In this document: piece by piece, positions 1 to 9,154 of the stretch
Position numbering within the stretch: the first letter of the stretch is position 1
Layout: each line of letters opens with the position of its first letter
From: Microbulbifer pacificus
GTDB taxonomy: Bacteria > Pseudomonadota > Gammaproteobacteria > Pseudomonadales > Cellvibrionaceae
NCBI RefSeq assembly: GCF_002959965.1
Contig: NZ_PREV01000026.1
Span: 7,501 to 71,500 of the forward strand
Length of the DNA: 64,000 nucleotides
Direction of reading: 5' to 3'
Program-made: the position numbers and the translations under genes
The notes under the pieces: generated by a model
The model's input: the letters and a program-made list of their open reading frames with translations, nothing else
Database searches by the model: none
Told to the model about the DNA's origin: nothing

Positions 1-88
1 TGAAGCCTGCCACCTTGTCAGCAACCGCCTCGATACGCTCAACTGAGCCCACCGAGGTGCCGCCATATTTCTGCACGAACAAACTCAT
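1..88 (-). CDS. lysC: aspartate kinase, N-terminal fragment (runs off the window)
   Basis: Only the first 29 codons are inside the window. The translation opens with MSLFVQKYGGTSVGS, which carries the K-x-G-G-T-S nucleotide-binding motif that begins aspartate kinases. The enzyme phosphorylates L-aspartate in the cytoplasm, the entry step to diaminopimelate, lysine, threonine and methionine. It follows alaS in the same direction, as in many gammaproteobacteria. Its feedback-regulatory ACT domains, if present, lie outside the window, so the isozyme type cannot be judged. Confidence 0.9.
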   Translation of the reverse strand, partial: MSLFVQKYGGTSVGSVERIEAVADKVAGF

Positions 89-203
89 CGTTCTAGTGTT
101 CCTTACTACCTGTATGCGCGGTACCCGACTCGCGCGTGTCGCGCACTTAATCACCAAACCCCGGGCAAATCAACTGCAACGGTACAATTTACACCGAAGC
201 AAA

Positions 204-236
204 GCCGGAAATTCCGGAATCGCCGACATAATCGGC
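204..236 (-). terminator. possible weak terminator or structured spacer after alaS
   Basis: The 157-bp alaS-lysC spacer contains two small inverted repeats read on the minus strand: GCCGA/TCGGC with a five-base loop, then CCGGAA/TTCCGG followed by a pyrimidine-rich stretch (CTTTGCTT). There is no clean T-run, so this is a weak candidate for an intrinsic terminator or for part of the lysC leader. I see no open frame and no convincing promoter here. Confidence 0.25.
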
Positions 237-245
237 TGATTGGTT

Positions 246-2858
246 TCACTTGATATTGCTTTTCACCCACTCAGGTACCGCTTTCAGCAGTTCAGGTAGT
301 GCAGCGACATTCACACCGCCGCCCTGGGCCATGTCCGGGCGACCGCCACCTTTGCCGCCCAACTCACCGGCGGCAAAGCGCATCAAGTCACCCGCGGCCA
401 GTCGACCGGTAAGATCTTTGGTTACTGCGGCAATCAGTGCGACCTTGTCTTCACTCGGTGCCGCCAGCAGTAACACACCACTACCGAGCTTGCTTTTGAG
501 TTGATCCGCCAGATCCCGCAGGGACTTCGCATCCGCGCCCTCAATTGAGGTGGCCAGCAACTTCACACCGGCCACTTCAACCACTTCACTGGTGAGGTCG
601 CCTCCTGCACCACTGGCGAGCTTGGTCTTCAACTGTGCGAGCTCTTTTTCAAGCTTACGGTTGTTGACCAACAGCTGCTCCACCTTATCCGCGAGATTTT
701 CCGGACGCGCTTTCAGCAGTGCTGAGGCGTGATCCAGACGCTGCTGGGTCTGATCAAAGAGGGCGAGTGCATGGGCGCCGGTAACCGCCTCTATACGGCG
801 CTGTCCGGATGCAATCCCGCTTTCACCAACAATGCGCAGCAATCCTATATCGCCGGTACGCTTTACATGGGTCCCACCACAAAGTTCTACCGAAAAAGTG
901 CCGGCATCACTGCACTCGCCCATGGAAAGCACGCGGACGGTATCACCATACTTTTCACCGAACAGCGCCATAGCCCCCTTCGCCTTCGCCGTTTCGATAT
1001 CGGTCTCTTCGGTATGCACAGGGGTATTTGCGCGAATCTGGCTGTTGACCAACGCTTCGATCGCTCGCAATTGCTTGGTCGTTACCGCCTCGGGGTGAGA
1101 AAAGTCGAAGCGCAGGCGTTCTGAATCCACCAGTGACCCCTTCTGGGTGACATGGTCACCGAGCACTTTGCGCAGGGCGGCATGCAGCAGATGCGTAGCC
1201 GAGTGGTTGAGTGCTGTGGACTGACGTACTTCAGCCGCCACATCAGCGTCGACCTCGTCGCCTACCGCGAGACTTCCGGAAAGCAGTTTGCCCTGATGAA
1301 GGTGGTGACCGCCCATCTTGGTACAGTCTGATACCTCAAAACGGCCAGCCTGCGCTTGCAGATAGCCACTGTCGCCAACCTGACCGCCGGACTCCGCATA
1401 AAAGGGCGTACGATCGAGAATGACAGCGCCGGATTCCCCCTCTTCCAGGCGATCGACCTGTTCGCCGTCTTTGACAATAGCCAGCACCTTGCCAGTCGCG
1501 GAAACGCCGTCGTAGCCGAGAAATTCGGTGGCACCCTCGATATTGAGACTGCCGGCATAGTCCTGTTTGAATTTGCCCGCCGCACGCGCACGTTCCCGCT
1601 GGGCCTCCATAGCACTTTCATAACCGACCATATCCAGTGTCAGGCCGCGCTCGCGGGCGATGTCCTGAGTCAGATCAGTCGGGAAACCGTAGGTGTCGTG
1701 CAGAGTGAACACCAGGTCACCGGGAACTTCGCTCCCATCGAGAGATTCCAGCGCTTCGTCCAACAATGCCAGACCTTTGTCGAGGGTTTTGGCAAATTGT
1801 TCTTCTTCCTTACGCAGGGCATTCTCAATAAGGGACTGCTTCTCACGCAATTCCGGATAGGCCTCCCCCATCTCGTGCACCAGCGCCGATACCAGCCGGT
1901 AAAAAAATATCTCCTGGTGACCGAGTTTGTGTCCGTGGCGAATGGCACGGCGAATAATCCGGCGCAGCACGAATCCGCGCCCTTCATTAGAAGGCATCAC
2001 TCCATCGGCAATCAGGAAAGAGCAGGAGCGAATGTGGTCCGCGATCACCCTCAGGGATTTTTCTTCGGTATTCGCACACCCGACGATTTCACCCGCCGCC
2101 TTCAGCAACGCCTGAAACAGATCGATTTCATAGTTGGAATGCACCCCCTGCATCACCGCGGCAATACGCTCAAGCCCCATACCGGTGTCCACCGAGGGCT
2201 TGGGCAGCGGATGCAGCTCGCCGTCGGCAGAGCGCTCAAACTGCATGAACACCAGATTCCAGACTTCGATATAGCGGTCGAGGTCGTCGTTTTCAGAACC
2301 GGGGGGACCGCCGGGAACATCTTCACCGTGATCGTAGAAAATTTCCGAGCTGGGACCACAGGGACCGGTATCTCCCATCTGCCAGAAATTGTCTTCATCC
2401 AGACGCGAGAAGCGGTCAGCGCTGACACCGACTTCCTTAAGCCAGATATCCGCGGCCTCGTCGTCGCTGATATGCACGGTAACCCACAGGCGCTCTTCCG
2501 GAAGGTTCAACACCTTGGTCAGGAACTCCCAGGCGAACTGAATGGCTTCGCGCTTGAAGTAGTCACCGAAGCTGAAGTTACCCAGCATTTCGAAGAAGGT
2601 GTGGTGCCGCGCTGTGTAGCCGACATTCTCCAGATCATTGTGTTTACCACCGGCGCGCACACAGCGCTGCGAGCTGGTTGCCCGCACATAGGGGCGCGGG
2701 TCCTGCCCGAGGAAAGTATCCTTGAACTGCACCATGCCGGCATTGGTGAACAGCAGGGTCGGGTCATTGCCCGGCACTAGAGAGCTGGACGCTACACGTG
2801 TGTGCCCCTGTTCGGCAAAATAGTTGAGAAATGCTTCGCGTATCTGTGCGCTCTTCAT
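246..2858 (-). CDS. alaS: alanine--tRNA ligase
   Basis: This cytoplasmic enzyme charges tRNA-Ala and edits mischarged Ser or Gly. The 870-residue product has the class II catalytic domain at the N-terminus ([10 protein letters not shown] near residue 38, the [12 protein letters not shown] segment, and [13 protein letters not shown] as motif 3). It also has the editing domain with zinc ligands in NHSATHLLH and CGGTH, and a C-terminal DHHA1 domain with a glycine-rich [15 protein letters not shown] stretch. I chose the ATG at 2858 ([10 protein letters not shown]) because family members begin there; an in-frame ATG 33 bases upstream would add an unconserved leader. Length is normal for the family. 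Confidence 0.98.
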   Translation of the reverse strand: MKSAQIREAFLNYFAEQGHTRVASSSLVPGNDPTLLFTNAGMVQFKDTFLGQDPRPYVRATSSQRCVRAGGKHNDLENVGYTARHHTFFEMLGNFSFGDYFKREAIQFAWEFLTKVLNLPEERLWVTVHISDDEAADIWLKEVGVSADRFSRLDEDNFWQMGDTGPCGPSSEIFYDHGEDVPGGPPGSENDDLDRYIEVWNLVFMQFERSADGELHPLPKPSVDTGMGLERIAAVMQGVHSNYEIDLFQALLKAAGEIVGCANTEEKSLRVIADHIRSCSFLIADGVMPSNEGRGFVLRRIIRRAIRHGHKLGHQEIFFYRLVSALVHEMGEAYPELREKQSLIENALRKEEEQFAKTLDKGLALLDEALESLDGSEVPGDLVFTLHDTYGFPTDLTQDIARERGLTLDMVGYESAMEAQRERARAAGKFKQDYAGSLNIEGATEFLGYDGVSATGKVLAIVKDGEQVDRLEEGESGAVILDRTPFYAESGGQVGDSGYLQAQAGRFEVSDCTKMGGHHLHQGKLLSGSLAVGDEVDADVAAEVRQSTALNHSATHLLHAALRKVLGDHVTQKGSLVDSERLRFDFSHPEAVTTKQLRAIEALVNSQIRANTPVHTEETDIETAKAKGAMALFGEKYGDTVRVLSMGECSDAGTFSVELCGGTHVKRTGDIGLLRIVGESGIASGQRRIEAVTGAHALALFDQTQQRLDHASALLKARPENLADKVEQLLVNNRKLEKELAQLKTKLASGAGGDLTSEVVEVAGVKLLATSIEGADAKSLRDLADQLKSKLGSGVLLLAAPSEDKVALIAAVTKDLTGRLAAGDLMRFAAGELGGKGGGRPDMAQGGGVNVAALPELLKAVPEWVKSNIK

Positions 2859-2929
2859 CCAGCCAATTTCCACATCGTCAGTAATAAACACCGGTACCCC
2901 TACTCGGCACCATGAATCAAATTCTCTAA

Positions 2930-3292
2930 TCAGCCCTGCAGACCATCCGCCAGACCGGCCTCAGGCATTTTGCGCTGGGCCAACAGGTGAATGTGCAAGT
3001 GAAATACCGTCTGCCCTGCTCCGCGACCATTGTTGATCACCAGGCGAAAACCGTCCTCCAGCCTGAGGCGTCGCGCCACATCGGCGGCCACCCACATCAG
3101 GTGCCCCAACAGCGGAGCGTCCTCGATCTGAGCCTCCGCGAGGCTGACCAGAGGCTTGCAGGGAATGATCAGAAGGTGTGTCGGCGCCTGGGGGGACCGG
3201 TCTTCTATGACGATGCATTGATCGTCCTCGTACAACCGCCGGGCCGGCAGCTCCCCGGAAATAATCCGGGTAAACACACTGGTTTCCGCCAT
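2930..3292 (-). CDS. HIT family nucleotide-binding hydrolase (Hint-like)
   Basis: This small cytoplasmic protein of 120 residues ends in the histidine-triad motif HLHIHLLA, where the central His is the catalytic nucleophile for phosphoramidate or AMP-conjugate hydrolysis in the Hint branch. It begins [17 protein letters not shown], a typical HIT start. The ATG at 3292 has a GGGAG ribosome site about eight bases upstream; a longer frame reaches 3349 but adds residues without family similarity. It lies between alaS and the Trm112-like gene on the same strand. The physiological substrate cannot be told from sequence. Confidence 0.93.
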   Translation of the reverse strand: MAETSVFTRIISGELPARRLYEDDQCIVIEDRSPQAPTHLLIIPCKPLVSLAEAQIEDAPLLGHLMWVAADVARRLRLEDGFRLVINNGRGAGQTVFHLHIHLLAQRKMPEAGLADGLQG

Positions 3293-3329
3293 ATTCCATC
3301 TCCCTGGCACAGCCGCATTCGCAGCGGAA

Positions 3330-3515
3330 TTACTTTTCCAGTTTTTCATCCGCCGTAAGCTGACGGGCTTCTGTCTCCAGCATCACCGGGATGCCGTCCC
3401 TTATGGGGTAGGCAAGACCACTGGCCTTGCACACCAATTCCTGGGTTTCTTCGCGATATTCAAGCGGCGCCTTGCTGACCGGACAGACCAGCAGGCTCAA
3501 CAGTTTCTTGTCCAT
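3330..3515 (-). CDS. Trm112/YcaR-like small protein
   Basis: This 61-residue protein begins [18 protein letters not shown] and contains a second Cys in LVCKASG and the conserved [11 protein letters not shown] segment, which together define the Trm112/UPF0434 family. Eukaryotic and archaeal Trm112 activates methyltransferases; the role of the bacterial short form is unsettled. An AGGG ribosome site lies about seven bases before the ATG. In E. coli the homologue sits by kdsB/lpxK, but here it lies between a HIT gene and a lipase-like gene, so context does not clarify its job. Confidence 0.88.
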   Translation of the reverse strand: MDKKLLSLLVCPVSKAPLEYREETQELVCKASGLAYPIRDGIPVMLETEARQLTADEKLEK

Positions 3516-3656
3516 GATTCACCCTGCGCAGGCCCGAAGCCCGGAATGACCGGGTCCCGGGTCAAAAATGACCGCGTATGGTACAACGCTTTTTCGGGGT
3601 TTTCACCGACCAGCGGTGGAATTGAAGCGTCGGGAAAGGTGGGAATCCGGCCAGCC

Positions 3657-4517
3657 TCAGGGGCTGGCCATATCGCGCAGGGCCTGAGAGGGGGAGCGCG
3701 AAAGCGCATTGAGATGACCGACGAGCAGATCGAGCGCCCTGTCGCCATCTTCCGGCTCGTTGAATATCTCGTGGTAGGCGCCGGGAAACCGGCAAAGCCG
3801 ATGAACGCTGCCCGAGAGACCATCGAACCAGCGGTGACTGGCAGACGCATCCACCAACCGGTCCTGTTCCGGTAGCAATAGCAGGCAGGGAACGGTTACC
3901 GCGTCAGGCTTCGCCAAAAGTCGTGTCCGCATCCGCTGGTAACCGGCAAACCAGCGAGGGGTTACCCTTCCGTGTACCAGCTCGTCATCGCGATAGCCTC
4001 TCACAACCTCAGGGTCACGACAGATCCACTCCGCCTGCAGGCGATTTGACAGCGGCAATCCCGGACATACCCGGGCCAGCAGCTTCAGTAGCCGGGCCTC
4101 GATCCCCGCCGGCTCCCTGGCGCCGACAAATGCAGGGGCCGAAAGCACCAGACTATCGACCGCACAGTCTTCCGCTGGGTAGACCACACTTGCGCAGGCG
4201 ATGACTCCTCCCATGCTGTGCCCAAGCAGGTGAAGCGACTGCGCCGGATTTTCGTGCTTAACCAGGCGGATGAATCGACACAGGTCGCGAGCATAGTCAG
4301 CAAAGTCGCCAACATCCCCGCGGCGACCTGGAGACTGCCCATGCCCGTAGTGGTCCAGGGCATACACACTGTAGCCGCGGGCGTTCAGCTCACCGGCCAG
4401 CCGTCGATAGCGGCCGCTGTGCTCTCCCAACCCGTGGGACACAACCACCACGCCCAGTGCGCTTTCCACCCACCATCGCCGGTAGTGCAACCGGAATCCT
4501 CTGGACTCGAAATACAT
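3657..4517 (-). CDS. alpha/beta hydrolase, monoacylglycerol lipase-like
   Basis: This 286-residue hydrolase belongs to the serine-aminopeptidase-like S33 group that includes monoglyceride lipases. It has the HGLGEHSGRY oxyanion segment at residues 28-37 and the nucleophile elbow GHSMGG at 99-104 (Ser101). The likely triad Asp lies in LLPEQDRLVD and the His in AYHEIF. No signal peptide is visible, so the enzyme is probably cytoplasmic. A strong AAAGGAG site precedes the ATG. It lies 129 bp downstream of glycerol kinase, which could phosphorylate glycerol released by this enzyme; that link is inference. A 19-bp palindrome sits 42 bp upstream of the start. Confidence 0.85.
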   Translation of the reverse strand: MYFESRGFRLHYRRWWVESALGVVVVSHGLGEHSGRYRRLAGELNARGYSVYALDHYGHGQSPGRRGDVGDFADYARDLCRFIRLVKHENPAQSLHLLGHSMGGVIACASVVYPAEDCAVDSLVLSAPAFVGAREPAGIEARLLKLLARVCPGLPLSNRLQAEWICRDPEVVRGYRDDELVHGRVTPRWFAGYQRMRTRLLAKPDAVTVPCLLLLPEQDRLVDASASHRWFDGLSGSVHRLCRFPGAYHEIFNEPEDGDRALDLLVGHLNALSRSPSQALRDMASP

Positions 4518-4558
4518 GGCACGCTCCTTTTTATTTATGGTTATGTACGGATACTGCC

Positions 4559-4577
4559 ACTTCGATATTATCGAAGT
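4559..4577. promoter_or_regulatory. 19-bp perfect palindrome upstream of the lipase gene
   Basis: The sequence ACTTCGATA-T-TATCGAAGT has nine-base arms around one central base and ends 42 bp before the lipase ATG, within the glpK-lipase spacer. The size, symmetry and place fit the operator of a dimeric repressor or activator. No T-run follows on either side, so it is not an intrinsic terminator. The binding protein is unknown and no regulator gene lies beside it. Confidence 0.5.
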
Positions 4578-4646
4578 ATTTCCGGATGGGATTTCGTGCC
4601 GGCCGTGCCACCAGCCAGCGCCTCATCATCTTTGAACGTTACATAA

Positions 4647-6143
4647 TTATTCACATCCATCAACCCGGTAGCTACGGCAGGCTGTCACCGCCTGGCGCCA
4701 GCCATCCAGTAACACACGGCGTCTCAGCTCACCCATCTGAGGCAGGAAATCCTGCTCGATATCCTGCAGGGACTCGGGAAGCTGGTCACAACACCAAATA
4801 CCGGCACCGATTCCCGCGAGAAGTGCAGCCCCCACCGCTGTCGACTCGACCTGGCGTGGTCGCTCCACCCGCAGGCGGGAAATATCCGCCTGGAACTGCA
4901 TTAGAAAATCATTGGCACTGGCACCGCCATCCACTCTCAGGCACTGCAGCTTCACACCCAGCGCTTGCGCCATCAGGCTCGCAAGCTCATGGCTCTGGTA
5001 GGCAATAGACTCGAGCGTTGCCCGTACCAGCTCCGCACGCCCAGCGCCACGAGTGAGACCGAAGATGGACCCCCGCGCCGCTGCATCCCAGTGTGGCGCA
5101 CCGAGCCCGCTGAAAGCGGGAACCAGGTAGACACCGCGAGTATCGGGAATCGCCTGCGCAATCGACTCCGTTTCCGCCGCATGCTGGATGATTCCCAGAT
5201 CATCCCGCAACCATTGCACCGCAGCGCCAGCATTGAATACCGAGCCCTCGATCGCAAACTGCGGTTGTCCGGAGCGATCACAGGCGATGGTTGTCAGCAG
5301 TCCTTCCGGCACCAGTGGCCGTCGCGCCCCGGCTGCAGCCAGCATAAAGCACCCGGTGCCGTAAGTATTCTTGAGACTGCCAGGCTGAATACACCCCTGC
5401 CCGAAGAGTGCGGCCTGCTGGTCGCCGGCGACGCCGGCGATAGGAACCTCGGCCCCGAAAAAGGCGTCCGCCGCAGTGTGCGCGAAAACACCGGCGGACG
5501 GCCTGATCTCCGGCAGAATGGACTCCGGGCAATCGAACAGACTCAAGAGATCCTTATCCCATTGCCGGCGGTCGAGGTTGTAAAGCAGTGTCCGGCTGGC
5601 ATTGGTGTGATCTGTGAGGTGCGCCCGACCACCGGTAAGACGCCAGATCAGCCAGCTGTCCACGGTGCCGAAACAGAGCTCTCCCGCTTCCGCACGGCGG
5701 TGGAGTTCCGGCATCCGATGAAATATCCAGCTCAGTTTGCTGGCGGAGAAGTAGGCATCAAGCAACAGACCTGTACTGGCGCGCACCATGGCTTCTGCAC
5801 CGGCCTGTTTGAGTTCCGCGCAGATCTCCGCTGAGCGGCGACACTGCCAGACGATGGCCCGGTGCACCGGCTCACCGGTTTTCCTGTCCCAGAGAACCGT
5901 GGTTTCCCGTTGATTGGTGATTCCCAGGGCCTTCACATCAGCGGCGGTGATTCCCGCACGCTGCAGGGCTGCGGCGCACACTTTCAGTGTCACCTGCCAG
6001 ATTTCTTCGGCATCGTGCTCCACCCAGCCCGGGCGGGGATAGTACTGGGGAAATTCAGAATAGCTGCGGCCGCGCAAGCGGCCGTCAGTATCAAACACAA
6101 AGGCGGTGGTACCCGTTGTACCCTGATCGATAGAGAGGATCAT
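4647..6143 (-). CDS. glpK: glycerol kinase
   Basis: This FGGY-family kinase converts glycerol and ATP to sn-glycerol 3-phosphate in the cytoplasm. The 498-residue product begins MILSIDQGTTGT with the phosphate-binding loop. It contains NQRETT, DHTNASRTLLYNL and GVAGDQQAALFGQGC, which match GlpK rather than xylulose or gluconate kinases, and the adenosine motif RVDGGASANDFLMQFQ. Length is normal. No glpF, glpD or glpR is nearby. The adjacent gene is a monoglyceride-lipase-like hydrolase, so the pair may serve glyceride use. The ribosome site at the ATG is weak. Confidence 0.95.
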   Translation of the reverse strand: MILSIDQGTTGTTAFVFDTDGRLRGRSYSEFPQYYPRPGWVEHDAEEIWQVTLKVCAAALQRAGITAADVKALGITNQRETTVLWDRKTGEPVHRAIVWQCRRSAEICAELKQAGAEAMVRASTGLLLDAYFSASKLSWIFHRMPELHRRAEAGELCFGTVDSWLIWRLTGGRAHLTDHTNASRTLLYNLDRRQWDKDLLSLFDCPESILPEIRPSAGVFAHTAADAFFGAEVPIAGVAGDQQAALFGQGCIQPGSLKNTYGTGCFMLAAAGARRPLVPEGLLTTIACDRSGQPQFAIEGSVFNAGAAVQWLRDDLGIIQHAAETESIAQAIPDTRGVYLVPAFSGLGAPHWDAAARGSIFGLTRGAGRAELVRATLESIAYQSHELASLMAQALGVKLQCLRVDGGASANDFLMQFQADISRLRVERPRQVESTAVGAALLAGIGAGIWCCDQLPESLQDIEQDFLPQMGELRRRVLLDGWRQAVTACRSYRVDGCE

Positions 6144-6282
6144 CGCGGCTCGCTTCTGCTTATTCTATTAGGCCGACCGCCCCCCAACAGGGAGGCGAAA
6201 ACGCTTCCGCGGCCAGTATATACGCTGAAGGCGCACCCGGGTCTGTCCGGAGACCGCCCCACCAGGTCAATAATGGAGACCG

Positions 6283-6876
6283 TCAGTACTGCTCGCGGTT
6301 CCCGCCAGAGTCCAATTCGGCCAACGCAAATTGGATTGCATCGGCGAAAAAGCCCCGGTAGGCAAGGTAGCGCTGTCGGCGGGCACGCTCTTTCAGCTGC
6401 TCCTCCCTGGTCACACCAGGATCTACCGGGCGGCGGAATTTGCGCTGCAGCAGTTCCAGCGCGAGCTGGAACCAGTCCACCTCTTCCTGTATCTGCTCCA
6501 TGGCGCCCTGCACCAATGCGGACGGCACCCCTCGCAGCTGTAACTCCTGACGGATACGCAGCGGCCCCTGCCCCCGCTGCACGCGAGAACGGCAGAATAC
6601 TTCCGCAAAACGCTTGTCGGATTGGTAGTTGAGTTCTTGCAGCCGCAGTAGCACCCTGTCGAAAATACTGTCGAAATCCCCGTCAGGGTATTTGGACCCC
6701 AATTTCTGGCGTAATTCCTGGCAGGAGTGCTCGCGGCGGGAGAGAAGGTCGAGCGCGCTGCTGAAGAGCGCCTGAAAGGCTTCGGGGGAGTCCAGTGGGG
6801 ATGCGGGATTGGCGGAAAAGCCACTTTCCGGCGGCCCGCCTTGCGGGCTGCCGGAATCGTTTTGCGGAAAAGACAA
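6283..6876 (-). CDS. recX: regulatory protein RecX
   Basis: RecX binds RecA filaments and limits their growth and coprotease activity. The 197-residue product has the three-helix repeats typical of RecX (ALDLLSRREHSCQELRQKL near residue 40, then GQGPLRIRQELQLRGV). Its N-terminus has about 35 unconserved residues rich in Gly, Ser and Pro. The first codon is TTG at 6876, two bases after the recA stop; a GGAAG site inside the last recA codons lies at suitable spacing. The arrangement implies co-transcription and translational coupling with recA. A later start cannot be excluded. Confidence 0.93.
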   Translation of the reverse strand: MSFPQNDSGSPQGGPPESGFSANPASPLDSPEAFQALFSSALDLLSRREHSCQELRQKLGSKYPDGDFDSIFDRVLLRLQELNYQSDKRFAEVFCRSRVQRGQGPLRIRQELQLRGVPSALVQGAMEQIQEEVDWFQLALELLQRKFRRPVDPGVTREEQLKERARRQRYLAYRGFFADAIQFALAELDSGGNREQY

Positions 6877-6878
6877 AA

Positions 6879-7910
6879 TCAGTCTTCCGCAGCTTCCACG
6901 GCTGCCGGCTGGGCAGTAACGGCATCACCCAACAGCAATGCGCGCAGCTGGGATTCGATGTCGTTGCGGATATCTACATTTTCCTTGAGGAACTTGACCG
7001 CGTTGGCCTTGCCCTGACCGATCTTGTCGCCTTTGTAGCTGTACCAGGCACCGGCCTTGTCCACCAGACCATGCTTAACACCGTAATCGACGATTTCACC
7101 CAGAAGGTTGATCCCCTCACCGTACATGATCTGGAATTCAGTCTGCTTAAACGGCGGCGCCACCTTGTTCTTGACCACTTTGACACGGGTCTCGTTTCCG
7201 ACCACTTCCTCACCTTCTTTCACCGATCCGATGCGACGGATATCAAGGCGTACGGAAGAGTAGAACTTGAGTGCGTTACCACCAGTTGTGGTCTCCGGGG
7301 AGCCGAACATGACGCCAATCTTCATTCGAATCTGGTTAATGAAGATACACAGGGTGTTGGTGTTCTTGATATTGCCGGTCAGCTTGCGCAACGCCTGGGA
7401 CATCAGTCGCGCCTGCAGGCCGACGTGGGAATCCCCCATTTCACCCTCGATCTCCGCACGCGGAGTGAGCGCCGCTACGGAGTCCACGACCAGCACGTCC
7501 ACTGCACCGGAGCGCACCAGCATGTCCGCCACCTCCAGCGCCTGCTCACCAGTGTCTGGCTGGGAAACGATCAGTTCATCCACATTGACACCGAGCTTTT
7601 CCGCGTAGATCGGGTCCAGAGCGTGTTCCGCATCCACGAAGGCACAGGTGCCGCCCTTGCGCTGCGCTTCCGCAATCACCTGCAAGGTCAGGGTGGTTTT
7701 ACCGGAAGACTCTGGACCATAGATTTCCACAATACGACCACGGGGCAGACCGCCAATACCGAGGGCCACATCCAGCCCCAGAGAGCCGGTGGAAATGGCG
7801 GGAATACGCTCGCGCCCTTTCTCCCCCATGCGCATGACGGTGCCCTTGCCAAACTGGCGTTCGATCTGAGACAGCGCCGCCTGTAATGCTTTGTCTTTGT
7901 TGGAATCCAT
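6879..7910 (-). CDS. recA: recombinase RecA
   Basis: RecA forms filaments on single-stranded DNA for strand exchange and triggers LexA self-cleavage. The 343-residue product has Walker [10 protein letters not shown] at residues 65-73, the L1 region segment [20 protein letters not shown], and the L2/signature segment with [20 protein letters not shown]. The acidic tail ends AAVEAAED. Length matches the family. A LexA-type box lies 57-72 bp upstream of the start. recX follows after two bases and pncC precedes it on the same strand; mutS, often near, is absent. Confidence 0.99.
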   Translation of the reverse strand: MDSNKDKALQAALSQIERQFGKGTVMRMGEKGRERIPAISTGSLGLDVALGIGGLPRGRIVEIYGPESSGKTTLTLQVIAEAQRKGGTCAFVDAEHALDPIYAEKLGVNVDELIVSQPDTGEQALEVADMLVRSGAVDVLVVDSVAALTPRAEIEGEMGDSHVGLQARLMSQALRKLTGNIKNTNTLCIFINQIRMKIGVMFGSPETTTGGNALKFYSSVRLDIRRIGSVKEGEEVVGNETRVKVVKNKVAPPFKQTEFQIMYGEGINLLGEIVDYGVKHGLVDKAGAWYSYKGDKIGQGKANAVKFLKENVDIRNDIESQLRALLLGDAVTAQPAAVEAAED

Positions 7911-7966
7911 GACCTTTCCCGTGTACGTGAAGATTGGTTATTGGAAGGGAGCTTAGAGAAAAATTA

Positions 7967-7982
7967 CTGTATAAGCAACCAG
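7967..7982 (-). promoter_or_regulatory. LexA (SOS) box upstream of recA
   Basis: The site fits CTG-N10-CAG and the symmetry extends to TTACTG...CAGTAA at 7964-7985, close to the E. coli recA operator. It lies 57 bp before the recA start codon in the pncC-recA spacer. LexA binding here would repress recA and recX until DNA damage. No second box is visible nearby. Confidence 0.88.
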
Positions 7983-8044
7983 TAATCTGAAATCGACAGT
8001 CCCCGGTCGGCAAAATCCACCGGGACTGGAAAAGACCGGAATGG

Positions 8045-8578
8045 CTAGCGATGAGACTCGGCAATCGACAGCAGACCACGTAGCGCCTCGGCCACTGTCT
8101 GAGCCTGGATTTCGGCGCGGCAGCCTTGAAAGTGCATACAGCGGGCATCGGCTTGTAACGGCTCCTGCCCAATACCGTGGGCCCAGGCCATCCACACAGT
8201 ACCAACCGGTTTGTCATCACTGCCGCCATCAGGCCCGGCAATACCACTGACGGCGACGGCGAGATTGGCATCCAGTCGGTTTAACACGCCCACCGCCATC
8301 TGCCGCACCACCGGCTCGCTAACCGCACCGAATTCTTCAAGATCCCGCGGGTCAACACCGAGAAAATCCCGCTTGATGCGATCGGCGTATGACACCACCG
8401 CGCCGTCAAACCAGGCAGATGAGCCGGCAACCGAAGTGATGGCGGCGGCAATACCACCGCCAGTACAGGACTCCGCAGAGGTCACCCGCCACTTCAGCCT
8501 ATGCAGTTCGGCGCCCAGTGCTTCCGCCAGGCTGTATATACCGAGATCAATCACTCCCGCCCCCGAGCCTGAGTTCAA
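8045..8578 (-). CDS. pncC: nicotinamide-nucleotide amidohydrolase (CinA C-terminal type)
   Basis: This is the stand-alone CinA C-terminal domain, which deamidates nicotinamide mononucleotide in NAD recycling. Key segments are TSAESCTGGGIAAAITSV, GAVVSYADRIKRDFLGV and AVSGIAGPDGGSDDKPVGTV. No internal ATG precedes the conserved part. The 177-residue frame opens with TTG at 8578, two bases after the stop of the preceding lipoprotein gene, while a GTG at 8554 is an alternative start. The closeness of the genes suggests translational coupling. The pncC-recA-recX order is common in gammaproteobacteria. The N-terminal CinA domain is missing, as in E. coli YgaD. Confidence 0.92.
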   Translation of the reverse strand: MNSGSGAGVIDLGIYSLAEALGAELHRLKWRVTSAESCTGGGIAAAITSVAGSSAWFDGAVVSYADRIKRDFLGVDPRDLEEFGAVSEPVVRQMAVGVLNRLDANLAVAVSGIAGPDGGSDDKPVGTVWMAWAHGIGQEPLQADARCMHFQGCRAEIQAQTVAEALRGLLSIAESHR

Positions 8579-8580
8579 TG

Positions 8581-9096
8581 TCAGATATCGCTACGACCAG
8601 AACCCGTGCCCGGCTTCGGCGCACAGCTTGAGAACTGATAGGGTACATTGCCCACCGGATCGAACCCCAGCTCCAACGCCGCATCCAGCATGGCTGAGGG
8701 AATGCGGTGCAACAGGATGTCACCGGTAGCCCCTCCGCACATTTGCGGATACATGCGATCGGTGCGCACGCCGCAGCGGGATTCCACCACCTGAATACCG
8801 CCATCTACGAGTTTGCCGCGACTCTGCTCAACGGTCATACCGCCACCTTCGCACTGCTTGGTACCACGCGACTCCATGACCCACAGAGTATCCGTCACCT
8901 GTCCCTGGGGCGTGCTACCTGGAGAGGCTGCAGGAGTAGAAGACGCCGCCTCTGTTTCACCGCTACCCGATTCTGTAGGCGCCATTTGGCCTCCCACCCT
9001 GTCCTGTTCTGGAGATCTGGCATGGCGATCGTCGCAGCCCGCCAGCACCAGCGCCGCGAGCGCCATAATCATCACTATTCCCTTTTTGACACTCAT
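8581..9096 (-). CDS. putative lipoprotein of unknown function
   Basis: This 171-residue protein starts MSVKKGIVMIMALAALVLAGC; the lipobox LAGC puts the acylated Cys at residue 21, and the following Asp residues fit inner-membrane retention by the +2 rule. A low-complexity Ser/Gly/Pro/Thr linker (about 25-65) leads to a domain with four Cys residues (KQCEGGG, ESRCGV, PQMCGG, FSSCAP) that could form disulfides in the periplasm. I do not recognise the domain. The ATG at 9096 has a strong GGAG site; a frame extending to 9147 is not supported. It is tightly linked to pncC. Confidence 0.7.
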   Translation of the reverse strand: MSVKKGIVMIMALAALVLAGCDDRHARSPEQDRVGGQMAPTESGSGETEAASSTPAASPGSTPQGQVTDTLWVMESRGTKQCEGGGMTVEQSRGKLVDGGIQVVESRCGVRTDRMYPQMCGGATGDILLHRIPSAMLDAALELGFDPVGNVPYQFSSCAPKPGTGSGRSDI

Positions 9097-9154
9097 TACC
9101 TGCTCCTCGGTTAATTCCAACTCTGCCCCACGCACAAAGTTCACCACGGTTCTG

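Noticed and set aside
1356..2780. Long plus-strand open frame opposite alaS
   Set aside because: It is antisense to a fully conserved alaS, has no recognisable domain or ribosome site, and reflects high-GC codon bias.
3530..3656. GGGTCCCGGGTC near-palindrome between the Trm112-like and lipase genes
   Set aside because: Short and imperfect, with no T-run; no better than chance in GC-rich DNA.
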